Assembly: GCA_050943935.1 (NCBI GenBank)
Contig: JBMNQC010000010.1
Span: 1-64,000, forward strand
Source of the DNA: Heteroscillospira sp050943935
GTDB lineage: Bacteria > Bacillota > Clostridia > Oscillospirales > Oscillospiraceae
DNA length: 64,000 nucleotides
Direction: 5' to 3'
Shown here piece after piece: positions 51,850 through 60,764 of the stretch (the stretch's first letter is position 1; every line of letters begins with the position of its first letter). The notes beneath the pieces were generated by a model, which saw only the letters and a program-made list of their open reading frames with translations, had not been told where the DNA came from and made no database searches. A program made the position numbers and the translations under genes.

Positions 51850-51996
51850 ATGGAAAGAATCAAGACTCTTGAGACCCGCAACCTGTGCGAGAGCGCCAAG
51901 AACGGCGGCTGCGGCGAGTGCCAGACCTCCTGCCAGTCTGCCTGCAAGACCAGCTGCGGCGTTGCCAACCAGAAGTGCGAGAACGCTGGTAAGTAA
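51850..51996 (+). CDS. scfA: SCIFF ribosomal peptide precursor
   Basis: 48 aa, too short to be noticed by length but unmistakable: the SCIFF family (six cysteines in forty-five residues). Cys are at 13, 21, 24, 28, 32, 36 and 43, in LCESAKNGGCGECQTSC and QSACKTSCGVANQKC. The maturase next door forms thioether bonds between Cys and Thr residues in known cases; here Thr26 and Thr34 are candidates. SCIFF is almost universal in Clostridia and its function is unknown. AATTGGAGATAG is the binding site. A weak terminator follows before scfB. Confidence 0.95.
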   Translation: MERIKTLETRNLCESAKNGGCGECQTSCQSACKTSCGVANQKCENAGK

Positions 51997-52012
51997 GCAA
52001 AACGCAAATCAG

Positions 52013-52046
52013 AAAGCTGCCGCCTGTTTGGGCGGCGCTTTTTATT
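52013..52046 (+). terminator. Imperfect terminator between scfA and scfB
   Basis: AAAGCTGCCGCC (52013-52024) pairs with GGCGGC-GCTTT with one bulged base, followed by TTTATT. It could allow partial readthrough, giving more peptide than maturase. Confidence 0.65.
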
Positions 52047-52070
52047 ATAAAAAGGAAAGGGAATCCATTT

Positions 52071-53459
52071 ATGGTACATCAGTATCAGCTAAACGGCTAT
52101 AACATAGTGCTGGACACCTGCTCCGGCGCCGTCCACGTGGTGGACGAGGTGGCATACGACATCATAGCACTCTACCCCGACCATACCGCGGACGAGACAG
52201 TTGCGGCTATCATGGAAAAATACGGCAGCCGCCCCGACGTAACCGAGGATGAGATCCGTGCCTGCCGGGACGATGTGGAGAGCCTTGTGAAGGCGGGAAA
52301 GCTCTACACCCCCGACAGCTTCTCCGGGCTTGCGGGCACCTTCAAGGAGAGAAGCGGCGATGTGGTCAAGGCTCTGTGCCTCCATGTTGCACACACCTGC
52401 AACCTCAACTGCTCCTACTGCTTCGCCAGTCAGGGCAAATACCACGGCGACCGTGCTGTCATGAGCTTCGAGGTGGGCAAACAGGCTCTGGACTTCCTCA
52501 TGGACCACTCCGGCACGCGCCGGAATCTGGAGGTGGACTTCTTCGGTGGTGAGCCCCTCATGAACTGGGACGTGGTTAAGCAGCTTGTGGCCTACGCCCG
52601 CAGCGTGGAGAAGGCCCGGGGCAAGAACTTCCGCTTTACCCTCACCACCAACGGCATGCTCATAGACGACGAGGTCATTGACTTCGCCAACCGCGAAATG
52701 AGCAATGTGGTCCTGTCCCTGGACGGACGCAGGGAGATACACGACCGCCTGCGCGTGGACTACGCCGGCAAGGGAAGCTGGGAGCGCATAGTTCCCAAAT
52801 TCCAGAAGCTGGTGGAGGCCCGGGGCGGAAAAGACTACTATATGCGCGGCACCTTCACCCACGCGAACCCCGACTTCCTGGAGGATATAAAGTGCATGCT
52901 TGACCTGGGCTTCACCGAGCTGAGCATGGAGCCCGTGGTCTGCGCCGCGGGAGACCCCGCCGAGCTTACCGAGGCAGACCGCGCCATAGTCATGGAGCAG
53001 TACGAGGAGCTGGCAAAGCTCATGCTCAGCCGCGAGAAGGAGGGCAGGCCCTTTACCTTCTACCACTATATGATAGACCTCACCGGCGGCCCCTGTATCT
53101 ATAAGCGCATATCCGGCTGCGGCTCCGGCACGGAGTACATGGCCGTCACCCCCTGGGGCGACCTGTATCCCTGCCACCAGTTCGTGGGCGAGGAGGCCTA
53201 CAAGCTGGGCAATATATGGGACGGCGTCACCAACACCGCCCTGCGGGAGGAGTTCCGCTCCTGCAACGCCTACGCCCGACCCGAGTGCGCCGACTGCTGG
53301 GCAAAGCTCTACTGCTCCGGCGGCTGCGCCGCCAACGCCTACCACGCCTCAGGCTCAATTCGCGGCGTGTACGAGCCCGGCTGCCAGCTCTTCCGCAAGC
53401 GCATAGAGTGCGCCATCATGATAAAAGCCGCCCAGGACCTGGCAAAAGAGGAAAACTGA
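52071..53459 (+). CDS. scfB: SCIFF maturase, radical SAM/SPASM protein
   Basis: 462 aa. An N-terminal peptide-recognition domain (about 1-95) comes first, MVHQYQLNGYNIVLDTCSGAVH being the typical opening. The radical SAM cluster motif is HTCNLNCSYCFAS (CxxxCxxC, about residues 108-115). DFFGGEPLMNWDVV follows. The SPASM region binds two more clusters with Cys from GCGSGTEY to CADCWAKLYCSGGCAANAYH and the final CQLFRKRIEC. It installs thioethers in ScfA. AAAGGAAAGGG binding site; the next gene starts at the very next base after the stop. Confidence 0.97.
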   Translation: MVHQYQLNGYNIVLDTCSGAVHVVDEVAYDIIALYPDHTADETVAAIMEKYGSRPDVTEDEIRACRDDVESLVKAGKLYTPDSFSGLAGTFKERSGDVVKALCLHVAHTCNLNCSYCFASQGKYHGDRAVMSFEVGKQALDFLMDHSGTRRNLEVDFFGGEPLMNWDVVKQLVAYARSVEKARGKNFRFTLTTNGMLIDDEVIDFANREMSNVVLSLDGRREIHDRLRVDYAGKGSWERIVPKFQKLVEARGGKDYYMRGTFTHANPDFLEDIKCMLDLGFTELSMEPVVCAAGDPAELTEADRAIVMEQYEELAKLMLSREKEGRPFTFYHYMIDLTGGPCIYKRISGCGSGTEYMAVTPWGDLYPCHQFVGEEAYKLGNIWDGVTNTALREEFRSCNAYARPECADCWAKLYCSGGCAANAYHASGSIRGVYEPGCQLFRKRIECAIMIKAAQDLAKEEN

Positions 53460-54794
53460 ATGGACACGCCCATAGCGGATTTCGTCCGGGACTACGCGGA
53501 TAAAAACACCGTGCGCTTGCACATGCCCGGCCATAAGGGCAGGCCCTTCCTGGGCTGCGAGCGCCTGGATATAACCGAGGTCTCCGGCGCGGACGCCCTG
53601 TATGAGGCCGGGGGCATAATAGCCCGCAGCGAGGAAAACGCCACGGCGCTGTTTTCCTCCGGCAGAACGGTCTATTCCACCGAGGGCTCCAGCCAGTGCA
53701 TACGGGCCATGCTGTATCTGGCGGTTACAGGCCGCCCGGAGGGAACGCCTCCCGTGGTAGTGGCCGCACGCAATGTACACAAGTCGTTTTCATACGCCGC
53801 GGCGCTGCTGGATTTTGAGACTGTGTGGCTCCCTGTGGAGGAGGACGATTCACTCTGCTCCTGCCGGGTCTCCAAGGAGAGCCTGGAGCGCACGCTCTCG
53901 GCTCTTGAGCAGCCCCCCGCCGCGGTGTACGTCACCAGCCCCGACTATCTGGGGGTGAGGGCGGATATTTCATCTCTGGCCGAAGTCTGCCACGGTCACG
54001 GTACTGTGCTGGCTGTGGACAACGCCCACGGCGCCTATCTGCGTTTTCTCGAAAAGCCCGCCCACCCTCTGGACCTGGGCGCGGATATATGCTGCGACTC
54101 CGCACACAAGACCCTGCCGGTGCTCACCGGCGGCGCCTACCTGCACATAGGCAAAAACGCCCCGGCCTCTTTCCGGGAAAACGCAAAGGCCGCCATGGCC
54201 ATCTTCGGCTCCACCAGCCCATCGTATCTAACCCTTATGTCTCTGGACGTGTGCAACGGCTGTCTGGCGGGGGATTACCCCGTCCGCCTCGCCGAAACGG
54301 TAAAGCGACTGGACGATACCCGCGCCAGGCTCGCCGCCGCGGGCTGGCGCGTGGAGGCTACGGACCCCCTGCGCATCACCGTGCGCGCCCCCGCCCGCAG
54401 CAGCGGCACAGAGCTTGCCCATATACTGCGCGCAGGAGGAATAGAGTGCGAGTTTGCCGATCCGGACTTTCTGGTGCTTATGGCCACTCCGGAAAACTCG
54501 CCGGAGGATTTCTCCCGACTCTGCGGCGCCTTGGGAGAAAACAAAGACCGGAACTTCCGCCGCCCGCCACGGGTACCTCAGCCGGGCGAGCGGGTGCTGT
54601 CCGCCAGGGAGGCTCTGTTCGGACGCTGCCGTACAATACCGGCGGACGAAGCCGCCGGACACATATGCGGCGGCCCTACTGTGTCGTGCCCTCCCGCCGT
54701 TCCCATAGCGGCGCCAGGTGAGCGCATTACCCGTGAAGCCGCAGCCCTGTTCGGGTATTACGGAATAAATACCGTGGAAGCGGCAGTCATATAA
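53460..54794 (+). CDS. Orn/Lys/Arg decarboxylase-like PLP enzyme
   Basis: 444 aa. A fold type I enzyme of the short decarboxylase group: HMPGHKGRPFLGC near the start, GSSQCIRAMLYLAVTG for the phosphate region, AVDNAHGAYL with the PLP-binding Asp and DSAHKTLPVLTGGAYLHIG with the Schiff-base Lys (about 221). Members make cadaverine, putrescine or agmatine; the substrate here is uncertain. The last 60 residues fit the small C-terminal domain. It abuts scfB with no gap, so it is read as one unit with the SCIFF maturase. A 14-bp terminator follows. Confidence 0.92.
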   Translation: MDTPIADFVRDYADKNTVRLHMPGHKGRPFLGCERLDITEVSGADALYEAGGIIARSEENATALFSSGRTVYSTEGSSQCIRAMLYLAVTGRPEGTPPVVVAARNVHKSFSYAAALLDFETVWLPVEEDDSLCSCRVSKESLERTLSALEQPPAAVYVTSPDYLGVRADISSLAEVCHGHGTVLAVDNAHGAYLRFLEKPAHPLDLGADICCDSAHKTLPVLTGGAYLHIGKNAPASFRENAKAAMAIFGSTSPSYLTLMSLDVCNGCLAGDYPVRLAETVKRLDDTRARLAAAGWRVEATDPLRITVRAPARSSGTELAHILRAGGIECEFADPDFLVLMATPENSPEDFSRLCGALGENKDRNFRRPPRVPQPGERVLSAREALFGRCRTIPADEAAGHICGGPTVSCPPAVPIAAPGERITREAAALFGYYGINTVEAAVI

Positions 54795-54798
54795 AACA

Positions 54799-54842
54799 GC
54801 GGAACTCCGGATGCTTTTTGTATCCGGAGTTCCGCGTTTTTT
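54799..54842. terminator. Strong terminator
   Basis: GCGGAACTCCGGAT (54799-54812) and ATCCGGAGTTCCGC (54822-54835), perfect 14-bp stem, nine-base loop, then GTTTTTT. It may also stop the convergent pepD gene. Confidence 0.9.
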
Positions 54843-54868
54843 GCGTTGTATAATATGCAGCGCGGAGC

Positions 54869-56302
54869 TTACAGCCTTGCTATAACTTCCGTGAGCATGG
54901 CCCACACGCGCTGAACGGAGGAAATACTCATCTTCTCGCGGCAGGTGTGGATATCGGTGAGGTTGGGGCCGAAGGACACACAGTCCAGACCCGGCAGCTT
55001 GTGGGAGAAAATGCCGCACTCAAGTCCCGCGTGTATGGTCTCGATTTTAGGCTCGTGTCCGTACTGCTCGGTGTATACCTGCACCATCAGGTCGCGCAGG
55101 GGGGACTCGGGGGCGTACTCCCAGCCGGGGTAATCTCCGGCAACGTCAATGCCGCCGCCCAGCTGTGTGGCGAGAAGTTCAAGCCTTTCGATAAGCATGG
55201 CCTTCTGGCTTTCCACGCTGCTGCGCACGGAGAAAGAGGCGCTGAGGGCGCTGTCGCCGCAGCTCAGTATTCCCAGATTCAGAGAGGTCTGCACCAGCCC
55301 GTGTATATCCGCGCTCATGGCCTGAACTCCGTTGGGGGAGCAGACCAGCAGGCAGACCGCGCGCTTCGTGCTGTCCGCGTCCATGCACAGGGCGGCTTCG
55401 GCCCCGGAGACGGTGACGAACACACCGGGGTCGCTGATACGATGCTCGCCGCGGAAAATTTCCTCCATCTGAGCGCATACGGCGCTGACGGCTTCGGCGT
55501 CGGATGCGGATACCACAGCCGCGCACTCCTGGGGTATCACATTGTCCTTCATGCCGCCGCTGACGGACACAAGGCGCATATCTGTTTTCCCGCCAACGGC
55601 TGCCAGCACACGGCCCATGAGCATGTTGGCGTTGCCGCCCTGACGGACTATGTCTATACCTGAGTGACCGCCGTGCAGGCCGCCCACGGTGATTTTAAGG
55701 GTGCTGCCTTCAAAGCTCTCGCGGATGACTGGTACAGTACACTTCACCGTTGCGCCGCCTGCGCAGCTCACGGTGAAGACGCCCTCTACCTCGGAGTCTA
55801 TGTTCAGCATCATACGTCCGCGCAGGGGACTTACATCCAGCCCCACGGCGCCTATGAGACCAACCTCCTCGTCGGAGGTGAAAACGGCCTCTATGCGGGG
55901 GTGTGAGGCGGGAGGAGCGTCCAGCACGGCCATAGCCATGGCCACGGCTATGCCGTCGTCGCCGCCCAGGGTGGTGCCCTTTGCGTATATGCTGTCGCCG
56001 TCCATGGTCAGCTCCAGAGCGTCCCGGCCCATGTCCAGAGTGCAGCCGGGGGCCTTCTCGCAGACCATGTCCGTGTGTCCCTGAAGTATAACGGCGGGCT
56101 TGCCCTCGCATCCGGAGGAGGCCTCCATAATGATTATCACGTTGTTCAGGGCGTCCCGGTGATACTCCAGACCGCGCTCCTGGGCAAAGCTCACCAGCCA
56201 GTCGGCTGCCGCCCCGGTGTTTCCGGAACCGTGGGGTATGCCGCACAGCTCCTCAAAAAAGCGGAATACCCGCTTGGGCTCAAGATTCTCCAATACTGCC
56301 AT
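54869..56302 (-). CDS. pepD: Aminoacyl-histidine dipeptidase
   Basis: 477 aa, family M20C. It splits dipeptides such as carnosine in the cytosol. Metal ligands and active-site residues are in ILQGHTDMVCEK (His, Asp), KGTTLGGDDGIAVAMAMAVLD (Asp-Asp), VFTSDEEVGLIGAVGLD (Glu-Glu) and ECGIFSHKLPGLDCVSFGP near the end. The lid domain includes GLHGGHSGIDIVRQGGNANMLMGR. AAAGGAGCC precedes the start. Independent of its neighbours as far as seen. Confidence 0.96.
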   Translation of the reverse strand: MAVLENLEPKRVFRFFEELCGIPHGSGNTGAAADWLVSFAQERGLEYHRDALNNVIIIMEASSGCEGKPAVILQGHTDMVCEKAPGCTLDMGRDALELTMDGDSIYAKGTTLGGDDGIAVAMAMAVLDAPPASHPRIEAVFTSDEEVGLIGAVGLDVSPLRGRMMLNIDSEVEGVFTVSCAGGATVKCTVPVIRESFEGSTLKITVGGLHGGHSGIDIVRQGGNANMLMGRVLAAVGGKTDMRLVSVSGGMKDNVIPQECAAVVSASDAEAVSAVCAQMEEIFRGEHRISDPGVFVTVSGAEAALCMDADSTKRAVCLLVCSPNGVQAMSADIHGLVQTSLNLGILSCGDSALSASFSVRSSVESQKAMLIERLELLATQLGGGIDVAGDYPGWEYAPESPLRDLMVQVYTEQYGHEPKIETIHAGLECGIFSHKLPGLDCVSFGPNLTDIHTCREKMSISSVQRVWAMLTEVIARL

Positions 56303-56372
56303 GTGAAAGGCTCCTTTGTGATTTGATGTATATCAGTATACAGCCCGCGACCCTGTTCGGCAAGGGGGAATT

Positions 56373-56828
56373 TTATAAACAGGCCTCGCCCCGGATTGCG
56401 CCGCAGGCTATCTTTGTTCCGGAATTGCCCGACGGCTGGGTGGTAAAATCGTCTGCGCCGCCGTGGATTATCACAGCCCGGCCCACCACATCGTCCACCC
56501 GGAAGCGGTCGGTGAGCACGCACAGAAAGGCCTGACCGCGGCAGTCCAGCAGGGGAGGCAGATCCCCGGCGTGCCTCGGATGGGGAAGCCCGGCAGGATT
56601 ATAATGTCCGCCGGCGGAGGGGAAGGGATTGCCCTCCGCATCTCCCAGGCAGCTTCCCTCGTGTATGTGCATGGCGAAAAAGCCGGACTGACTTTCCGGC
56701 AGATGGAATACCCGCGCCGTCACCAGCACGCCTCCGGGCAGCTGATTGAAGGACACCGTGCCGTATATATCCGGGTACTCCATGCTGCCGCGTATCTGAG
56801 CCCGTGCGCAAAGAAATTGTTTTATCAT
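56373..56828 (-). CDS. Cu/Zn superoxide dismutase-like protein without signal peptide
   Basis: 151 aa after GGGAGGTG. All seven metal ligands of the family can be placed: His54 and His56 (FAMHIHEGSC), His75 (GGHYNP), His83 and His86 with Asp89 (LPHPRHAGDLPPL) and His122 (AVIIHGGADD). Cys60 and Cys142 could form the usual disulfide. The active-site Arg (GSR-LAC in classic enzymes) is replaced by Lys139 in GTKIACGAI. Neither signal peptide nor lipobox is seen, although bacterial SodC is normally exported. It may act as an enzyme or as a metal-binding protein. Confidence 0.85.
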   Translation of the reverse strand: MIKQFLCARAQIRGSMEYPDIYGTVSFNQLPGGVLVTARVFHLPESQSGFFAMHIHEGSCLGDAEGNPFPSAGGHYNPAGLPHPRHAGDLPPLLDCRGQAFLCVLTDRFRVDDVVGRAVIIHGGADDFTTQPSGNSGTKIACGAIRGEACL

Positions 56829-56911
56829 AACTACACCTCCCGGTTCTCATAATATGCGCCTGGGGCATGACCCGTCCCGCCGCAGCATAGACTTCTCCGG
56901 GAGGGGATGAG

Positions 56912-57637
56912 ATGCGTGAATGGAAATTGTACGCTGCGGCGGGCATATTTCTGGTACTGACCGCCGTGAAAATGGCGGCTCCTGAGCTAATAGACGCCGT
57001 GCGTGACGATATAAGCTGTCAGATAGACAAAAATCTTGATTACGAGGCCGCCGTGGTCAGCCTCGGCCGCAGGGTGGAGGCCTGCTCAAAATATGTGGAG
57101 CGCCAATGGGCGGAGCTTCAGCCCACGCCCACGCCAACAGCATCGCCTGAACCCACGCACGAACCGACGCCGGCTCCCACGCCTGCGCCGAGCCCAACGA
57201 CCGTTCTGCCCGTGGAGAGCGCCGCCCCGTCTGAGGAGGACGCCCTGCCCTTCGACTGGGCTCCGCCTTTGGAGAGCGTCAGCGTCAGCTCAGGCTTCGG
57301 AGTGCGGCTCCATCCCATAGAGGGCGTGGAAAAGCTCCACAGCGGCCTGGATATGGACGCCGCCGAGGGGCAGGAGATACTGGCCTTCGCCGGCGGCACG
57401 GTGGAGACGGCAGAGTACCTGGAAGGCTACGGCAACTGTATTGTCATACGCCATGAGGGGGGATATTCCAGCCTCTACGCCCATTGCTCCGAGCTGCTTG
57501 TGGGAGCGGGAAATGAGGTCGGAGCCGGTGATACGATAGCTCTGGCGGGACACACGGGCAACGCTACGGGACCGCACCTGCATTTTGAGCTGCACCGGGA
57601 CGGTGAGGCCGTGGACCCGGCCGAGTACCTGTGCTGA
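56912..57637 (+). CDS. M23-domain membrane protein, SpoIVFA-like
   Basis: 241 aa. One N-terminal helix (about 6-24), a coiled stretch, a Pro/Thr-rich linker (about 70-105) and a LytM/M23 domain (about 120-240). The zinc ligands His143, Asp147 and His224 are present in KLHSGLDMDA and GPHLHFEL. In Bacillus SpoIVFA has this layout with a degenerate domain and holds SpoIVFB inactive in the outer forespore membrane. The next gene encodes an M50 protease, overlapping by 7 bases, which supports the assignment; a true cell-wall hydrolase remains possible because the site looks intact. Confidence 0.8.
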   Translation: MREWKLYAAAGIFLVLTAVKMAAPELIDAVRDDISCQIDKNLDYEAAVVSLGRRVEACSKYVERQWAELQPTPTPTASPEPTHEPTPAPTPAPSPTTVLPVESAAPSEEDALPFDWAPPLESVSVSSGFGVRLHPIEGVEKLHSGLDMDAAEGQEILAFAGGTVETAEYLEGYGNCIVIRHEGGYSSLYAHCSELLVGAGNEVGAGDTIALAGHTGNATGPHLHFELHRDGEAVDPAEYLC

Positions 57638-58209
57638 GGCTGGGGGCAAGCCCTGCCGGCATACTTCTGTGGGGCGGACTGTATCTGCTGCTTACCGCCG
57701 GAGAATTTCTGAGCCTCGCCGCGGCGGTGCTCATGCACGAGCTTGGACACCTGCTGGCGCTTGCGGCCCTTTGGTGCAGAATAGATGCCGTGTGTATTAC
57801 GGGAACGGGACTGCGTATAGACTGCGGCTGCGTCCTTTCTCCGGGCGGCGCGGCCCTTGCCGCCCTGGCGGGACCGGTTTTCGGAGCTGTGTGGGCCTTC
57901 TGCGCCGGAAAAATCGGCTTTGCGCTGTCGGGAGAACTCAGCGCTTTGCTGACAATATTCAATATGCTGCCCCTGTCGCCTCTGGACGGAGGCCGCGCCC
58001 TGTACGCAGTACTGACCGCGCTGATGGGCTCACGCCGCGCCCGCCGTATTGCCCGGGGCGTAGACGCTGTGCTATGCGCGCTCCTGTGCGCCTTCGGATT
58101 GTACTGCGCATGGCAGGGGCTTGGCCTGGGAGCGGCTGCCACCGCCGCGTGGATGACGCTCTATGCTGCGCTTTCCTCTTGTAAAAACCGTGCATATGGT
58201 ATAAAATAA
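57631..58209 (+). CDS. M50 site-2 protease, SpoIVFB-like
   Basis: 192 aa with a GTG start inside the last codons of the M23 gene; no ATG is usable. Multi-spanning, with the zinc motif HELGH (His36, Glu37, His40) in AAVLMHELGHLLALAA and the third ligand Asp119 in FNMLPLSPLDGGRAL. In sporulation SpoIVFB cleaves pro-sigma K in the mother cell. It lacks the C-terminal CBS domain of Bacillus SpoIVFB. The coupled SpoIVFA-like gene makes a sporulation role the best inference. Confidence 0.83.
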   Translation: MLRLGASPAGILLWGGLYLLLTAGEFLSLAAAVLMHELGHLLALAALWCRIDAVCITGTGLRIDCGCVLSPGGAALAALAGPVFGAVWAFCAGKIGFALSGELSALLTIFNMLPLSPLDGGRALYAVLTALMGSRRARRIARGVDAVLCALLCAFGLYCAWQGLGLGAAATAAWMTLYAALSSCKNRAYGIK

Positions 58210-58237
58210 ACACATTCTGAATATTTGGATGTGTGAT

Positions 58238-60073
58238 ATGGATAAACGACTTGAGCGGATACTCCCCCGTGTGCAGAAACCGGCGCGCTACACCGGAGGA
58301 GAGTATAATCAGATAATCAAGGACAAGGGGGATGTAAAGGTCCGCTTTGCCTTCTGCTTTCCGGATACCTATGAGATAGGTATGTCCAACCTGGGTATGC
58401 GCATACTCTACGGTATCCTCAACGAGATGCCCGGCGTCTGGTGCGAGCGGGTGTTCGCCCCCTGGGGCGACATGGAGACCGAGATGCGCCGCGCCGGCCT
58501 GCCCCTCTGGGCGCTGGAGAGCGGCGATCCACTCAGCGATTTCGACATAGTGGGCTTCTCCCTGGGCTACGAGATGGCCTATACCAATGTGCTCAATATG
58601 CTGGACCTGGCCGGCATCCCCATACACCGCGCCGAGCGCAAAAGCCTTGCGCCCCTGGTGATAGCCGGCGGCACCAGCTGCTGCAACCCCGAGCCCATAA
58701 GCGATTTCATCGACCTCTTTGTAATAGGCGAGGGCGAGGATCTGGACAGGGAAGTGGTGCGGCTATACGAAAAGGCCAAGGACGAGGGCTGGGACAAGCC
58801 CTCCTTCCTCAGGGAGGCCGCAAAAATACCCGGCGTATACGTCCCGGAATTCTACACCCCCGAGTACAACCGGGACGGCACCATAGCCTCCGTGGCCGTT
58901 GCCGAAGGAGCTCCGGAGCGGGTCACCAAGCGCATAGTGGAGGATTTCGACAGCAGCTATTTCCCCACGAACCCCATAGTGCCCTCCACGGAGATAGTCC
59001 ACGACCGGGTGACCATAGAGCTGTTCCGGGGCTGCGTCCGGGGCTGCCGCTTCTGCCAGGCGGGCTACGCATACAGGCCTGTCCGCTCCCGCAGCGTTGA
59101 TAAGCTGGTGGAGCAGGGCACCAAATCCCTGCAGAACACCGGCTACCAGGAGATATCCATGGCCTCCCTCAGCACCAGCGATTACCGTGAGCTGCCCGCC
59201 CTGTGCGACGGCCTGCTGGACTGGTGCGAGCCCCGCAGCGTCAGCCTGTCCCTGCCCTCCCTGCGGGCGGACAACTTCTCCATGGATATAATGCACCGGG
59301 TCCAGAAGGTGCGCAAGTCCGGCCTCACCTTCGCGCCGGAGGCCGGCTCCCAGCGCCTGAGGGACGCCATAAACAAAAACGTCCTGGAGGAGGATTTGCT
59401 GGAATCCTGCCGCGTGGCCTTTGAGGGCGGCTGGAACGGCGTGAAGCTCTACTTCATGCTGGGCCTGCCCACCGAGACCGACGAGGATGTTGTGGCCATA
59501 GCCGAGCTTGCCACCAAGGTACTCATAACCTGGAAAAAATACGCCAGGGTGAAAAACCGTGGTGTGCGCATAACCGTGTCCACCTCCTGCTTCGTGCCCA
59601 AGCCCCACAGCCCCTTTCAGTGGGAAGCGCAGGTCACTATGGAGGAATACTCCCGCCGCGTGAAGCTCCTGCGGGACACCATGACCGCCAAGGCCATAAA
59701 CTACAACTGGCACGACCCGGAAACCAGCTATATAGAGGCAGTCCTCTCCCGGGGTGACCGCCGCATAGGCGCTGTTCTGGAAAATGTCTGGCGCAATGGC
59801 GGCGTCCTCCAGTCCTGGGGCGAGTACTTCAATATGGAGCGCTGGATGAGCGCCTTCTCCGAGTGCGGCGTCAGCCCCGAGTTCTACGCCCACCGTGAGC
59901 GCGCAAAGGACGAGCTGCTGCCCTGGGACATCATATCCATGGGCGTGCGTAAGGAGCATCTGTGGCACCAGCGGGAGCAGAGCCTCGCGGGCGTCATATC
60001 CCCGGACTGCCGCAAGGCCTGCTCGGGCTGCGGCGCCGCAAAGCTGCTGAAGGGAGGCAAATGCGATGGATAA
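58238..60073 (+). CDS. TIGR03960-type B12-binding radical SAM protein
   Basis: 611 aa from MDKRLERILPRVQKPARYTGGE; an ATG three codons earlier is also open. A cobalamin-binding-like N-terminal region (about 30-190) has FCFPDTYEIGMSNLGMRIL and AGGTSCCNPEPISDF. The radical SAM cysteines are in ELFRGCVRGCRFCQAGYAYRP (CxxxCxxC, about 275). The C-terminal part holds a second Cys group, DCRKACSGCGAAKLLKGGKC. It overlaps the DUF2344 gene by 8 bases. The pair is conserved in Clostridia, often before rng and rplU, but its reaction is unknown. Confidence 0.92.
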   Translation: MDKRLERILPRVQKPARYTGGEYNQIIKDKGDVKVRFAFCFPDTYEIGMSNLGMRILYGILNEMPGVWCERVFAPWGDMETEMRRAGLPLWALESGDPLSDFDIVGFSLGYEMAYTNVLNMLDLAGIPIHRAERKSLAPLVIAGGTSCCNPEPISDFIDLFVIGEGEDLDREVVRLYEKAKDEGWDKPSFLREAAKIPGVYVPEFYTPEYNRDGTIASVAVAEGAPERVTKRIVEDFDSSYFPTNPIVPSTEIVHDRVTIELFRGCVRGCRFCQAGYAYRPVRSRSVDKLVEQGTKSLQNTGYQEISMASLSTSDYRELPALCDGLLDWCEPRSVSLSLPSLRADNFSMDIMHRVQKVRKSGLTFAPEAGSQRLRDAINKNVLEEDLLESCRVAFEGGWNGVKLYFMLGLPTETDEDVVAIAELATKVLITWKKYARVKNRGVRITVSTSCFVPKPHSPFQWEAQVTMEEYSRRVKLLRDTMTAKAINYNWHDPETSYIEAVLSRGDRRIGAVLENVWRNGGVLQSWGEYFNMERWMSAFSECGVSPEFYAHRERAKDELLPWDIISMGVRKEHLWHQREQSLAGVISPDCRKACSGCGAAKLLKGGKCDG

Positions 60074-60722
60074 GCTGAGACTGCGCTTTGAAAAAACCGG
60101 ACGGGCCGTCTATATCTCCCATCTGGACCTGATGCACACCATGCAGCGGGTGTTCCTGCGTGCGGGCGTGCCCCTCAAATACAGCGAGGGTTTCAATCCC
60201 CACCCCCTCATCTCCATCCTGCTGCCCCTGTCCGTGGGCTGCGGCAGCGTGTGCGAGCTCATGGACTTCCGCCTGCACGACGATGCGGACCTTGAGTCCC
60301 TGGCCGAAAGGCTCAACAGCGCCATGCCGGAGGGAGTGCGCGTCACCGAAGTGTACGAGGCTCAGCGCAAGAGCCGGGAGCTCAAATGGCTGCGCGTCAC
60401 AGGACGGCTGGAATACGACAATGCCGATACCGCCGAAGCGGCCGAAAAGCTCCGCGAGCTGTACGCAGGAGAGATAGTCATTACCAAGCGCACCAAGAGG
60501 GGAGAGGGCGACTTTAATCTCTCCGCCGGCATACGCGAAATTTCCTTTGATGCCGCCGACGGCATGGTGCTGGTCACAGCCGTAGTTTCCGCCCAGGAGC
60601 CCACGGTGAATCCCGAACTCATAGCTGAGGCCGTGCGCCAGAAAATGCCCGGCTTTGCCCCGGATTTTGCCGCTTTCCGCCGTGAGGAGACCTACGACGG
60701 GGAAATGGAAATTTTCCGATAA
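60066..60722 (+). CDS. DUF2344 (TIGR03936) radical-SAM-associated protein
   Basis: 218 aa. The opening RLRFEKTGRAVYISHLDLMHTMQRVFLRAGVPLKYSEGFNPHP is the family signature. Elsewhere in Clostridia it is fused to or encoded after the TIGR03960 protein, as here, so it is taken as its partner. No catalytic residues are assigned. The usual downstream ribonuclease G gene is missing; rplS follows instead behind its own promoter. Confidence 0.92.
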   Translation: MDKLRLRFEKTGRAVYISHLDLMHTMQRVFLRAGVPLKYSEGFNPHPLISILLPLSVGCGSVCELMDFRLHDDADLESLAERLNSAMPEGVRVTEVYEAQRKSRELKWLRVTGRLEYDNADTAEAAEKLRELYAGEIVITKRTKRGEGDFNLSAGIREISFDAADGMVLVTAVVSAQEPTVNPELIAEAVRQKMPGFAPDFAAFRREETYDGEMEIFR

Positions 60723-60728
60723 AAACTC

Positions 60729-60757
60729 TTGCTTTTTACAGCATCCTGTGGTATCAT
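60729..60757 (+). promoter_or_regulatory. rplS: Promoter of rplS
   Basis: TTGCTT (60729-60734), 17-base spacer, TATCAT (60752-60757), just after the DUF2344 stop. Confidence 0.7.
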
Positions 60758-60764
60758 ATCAAAG

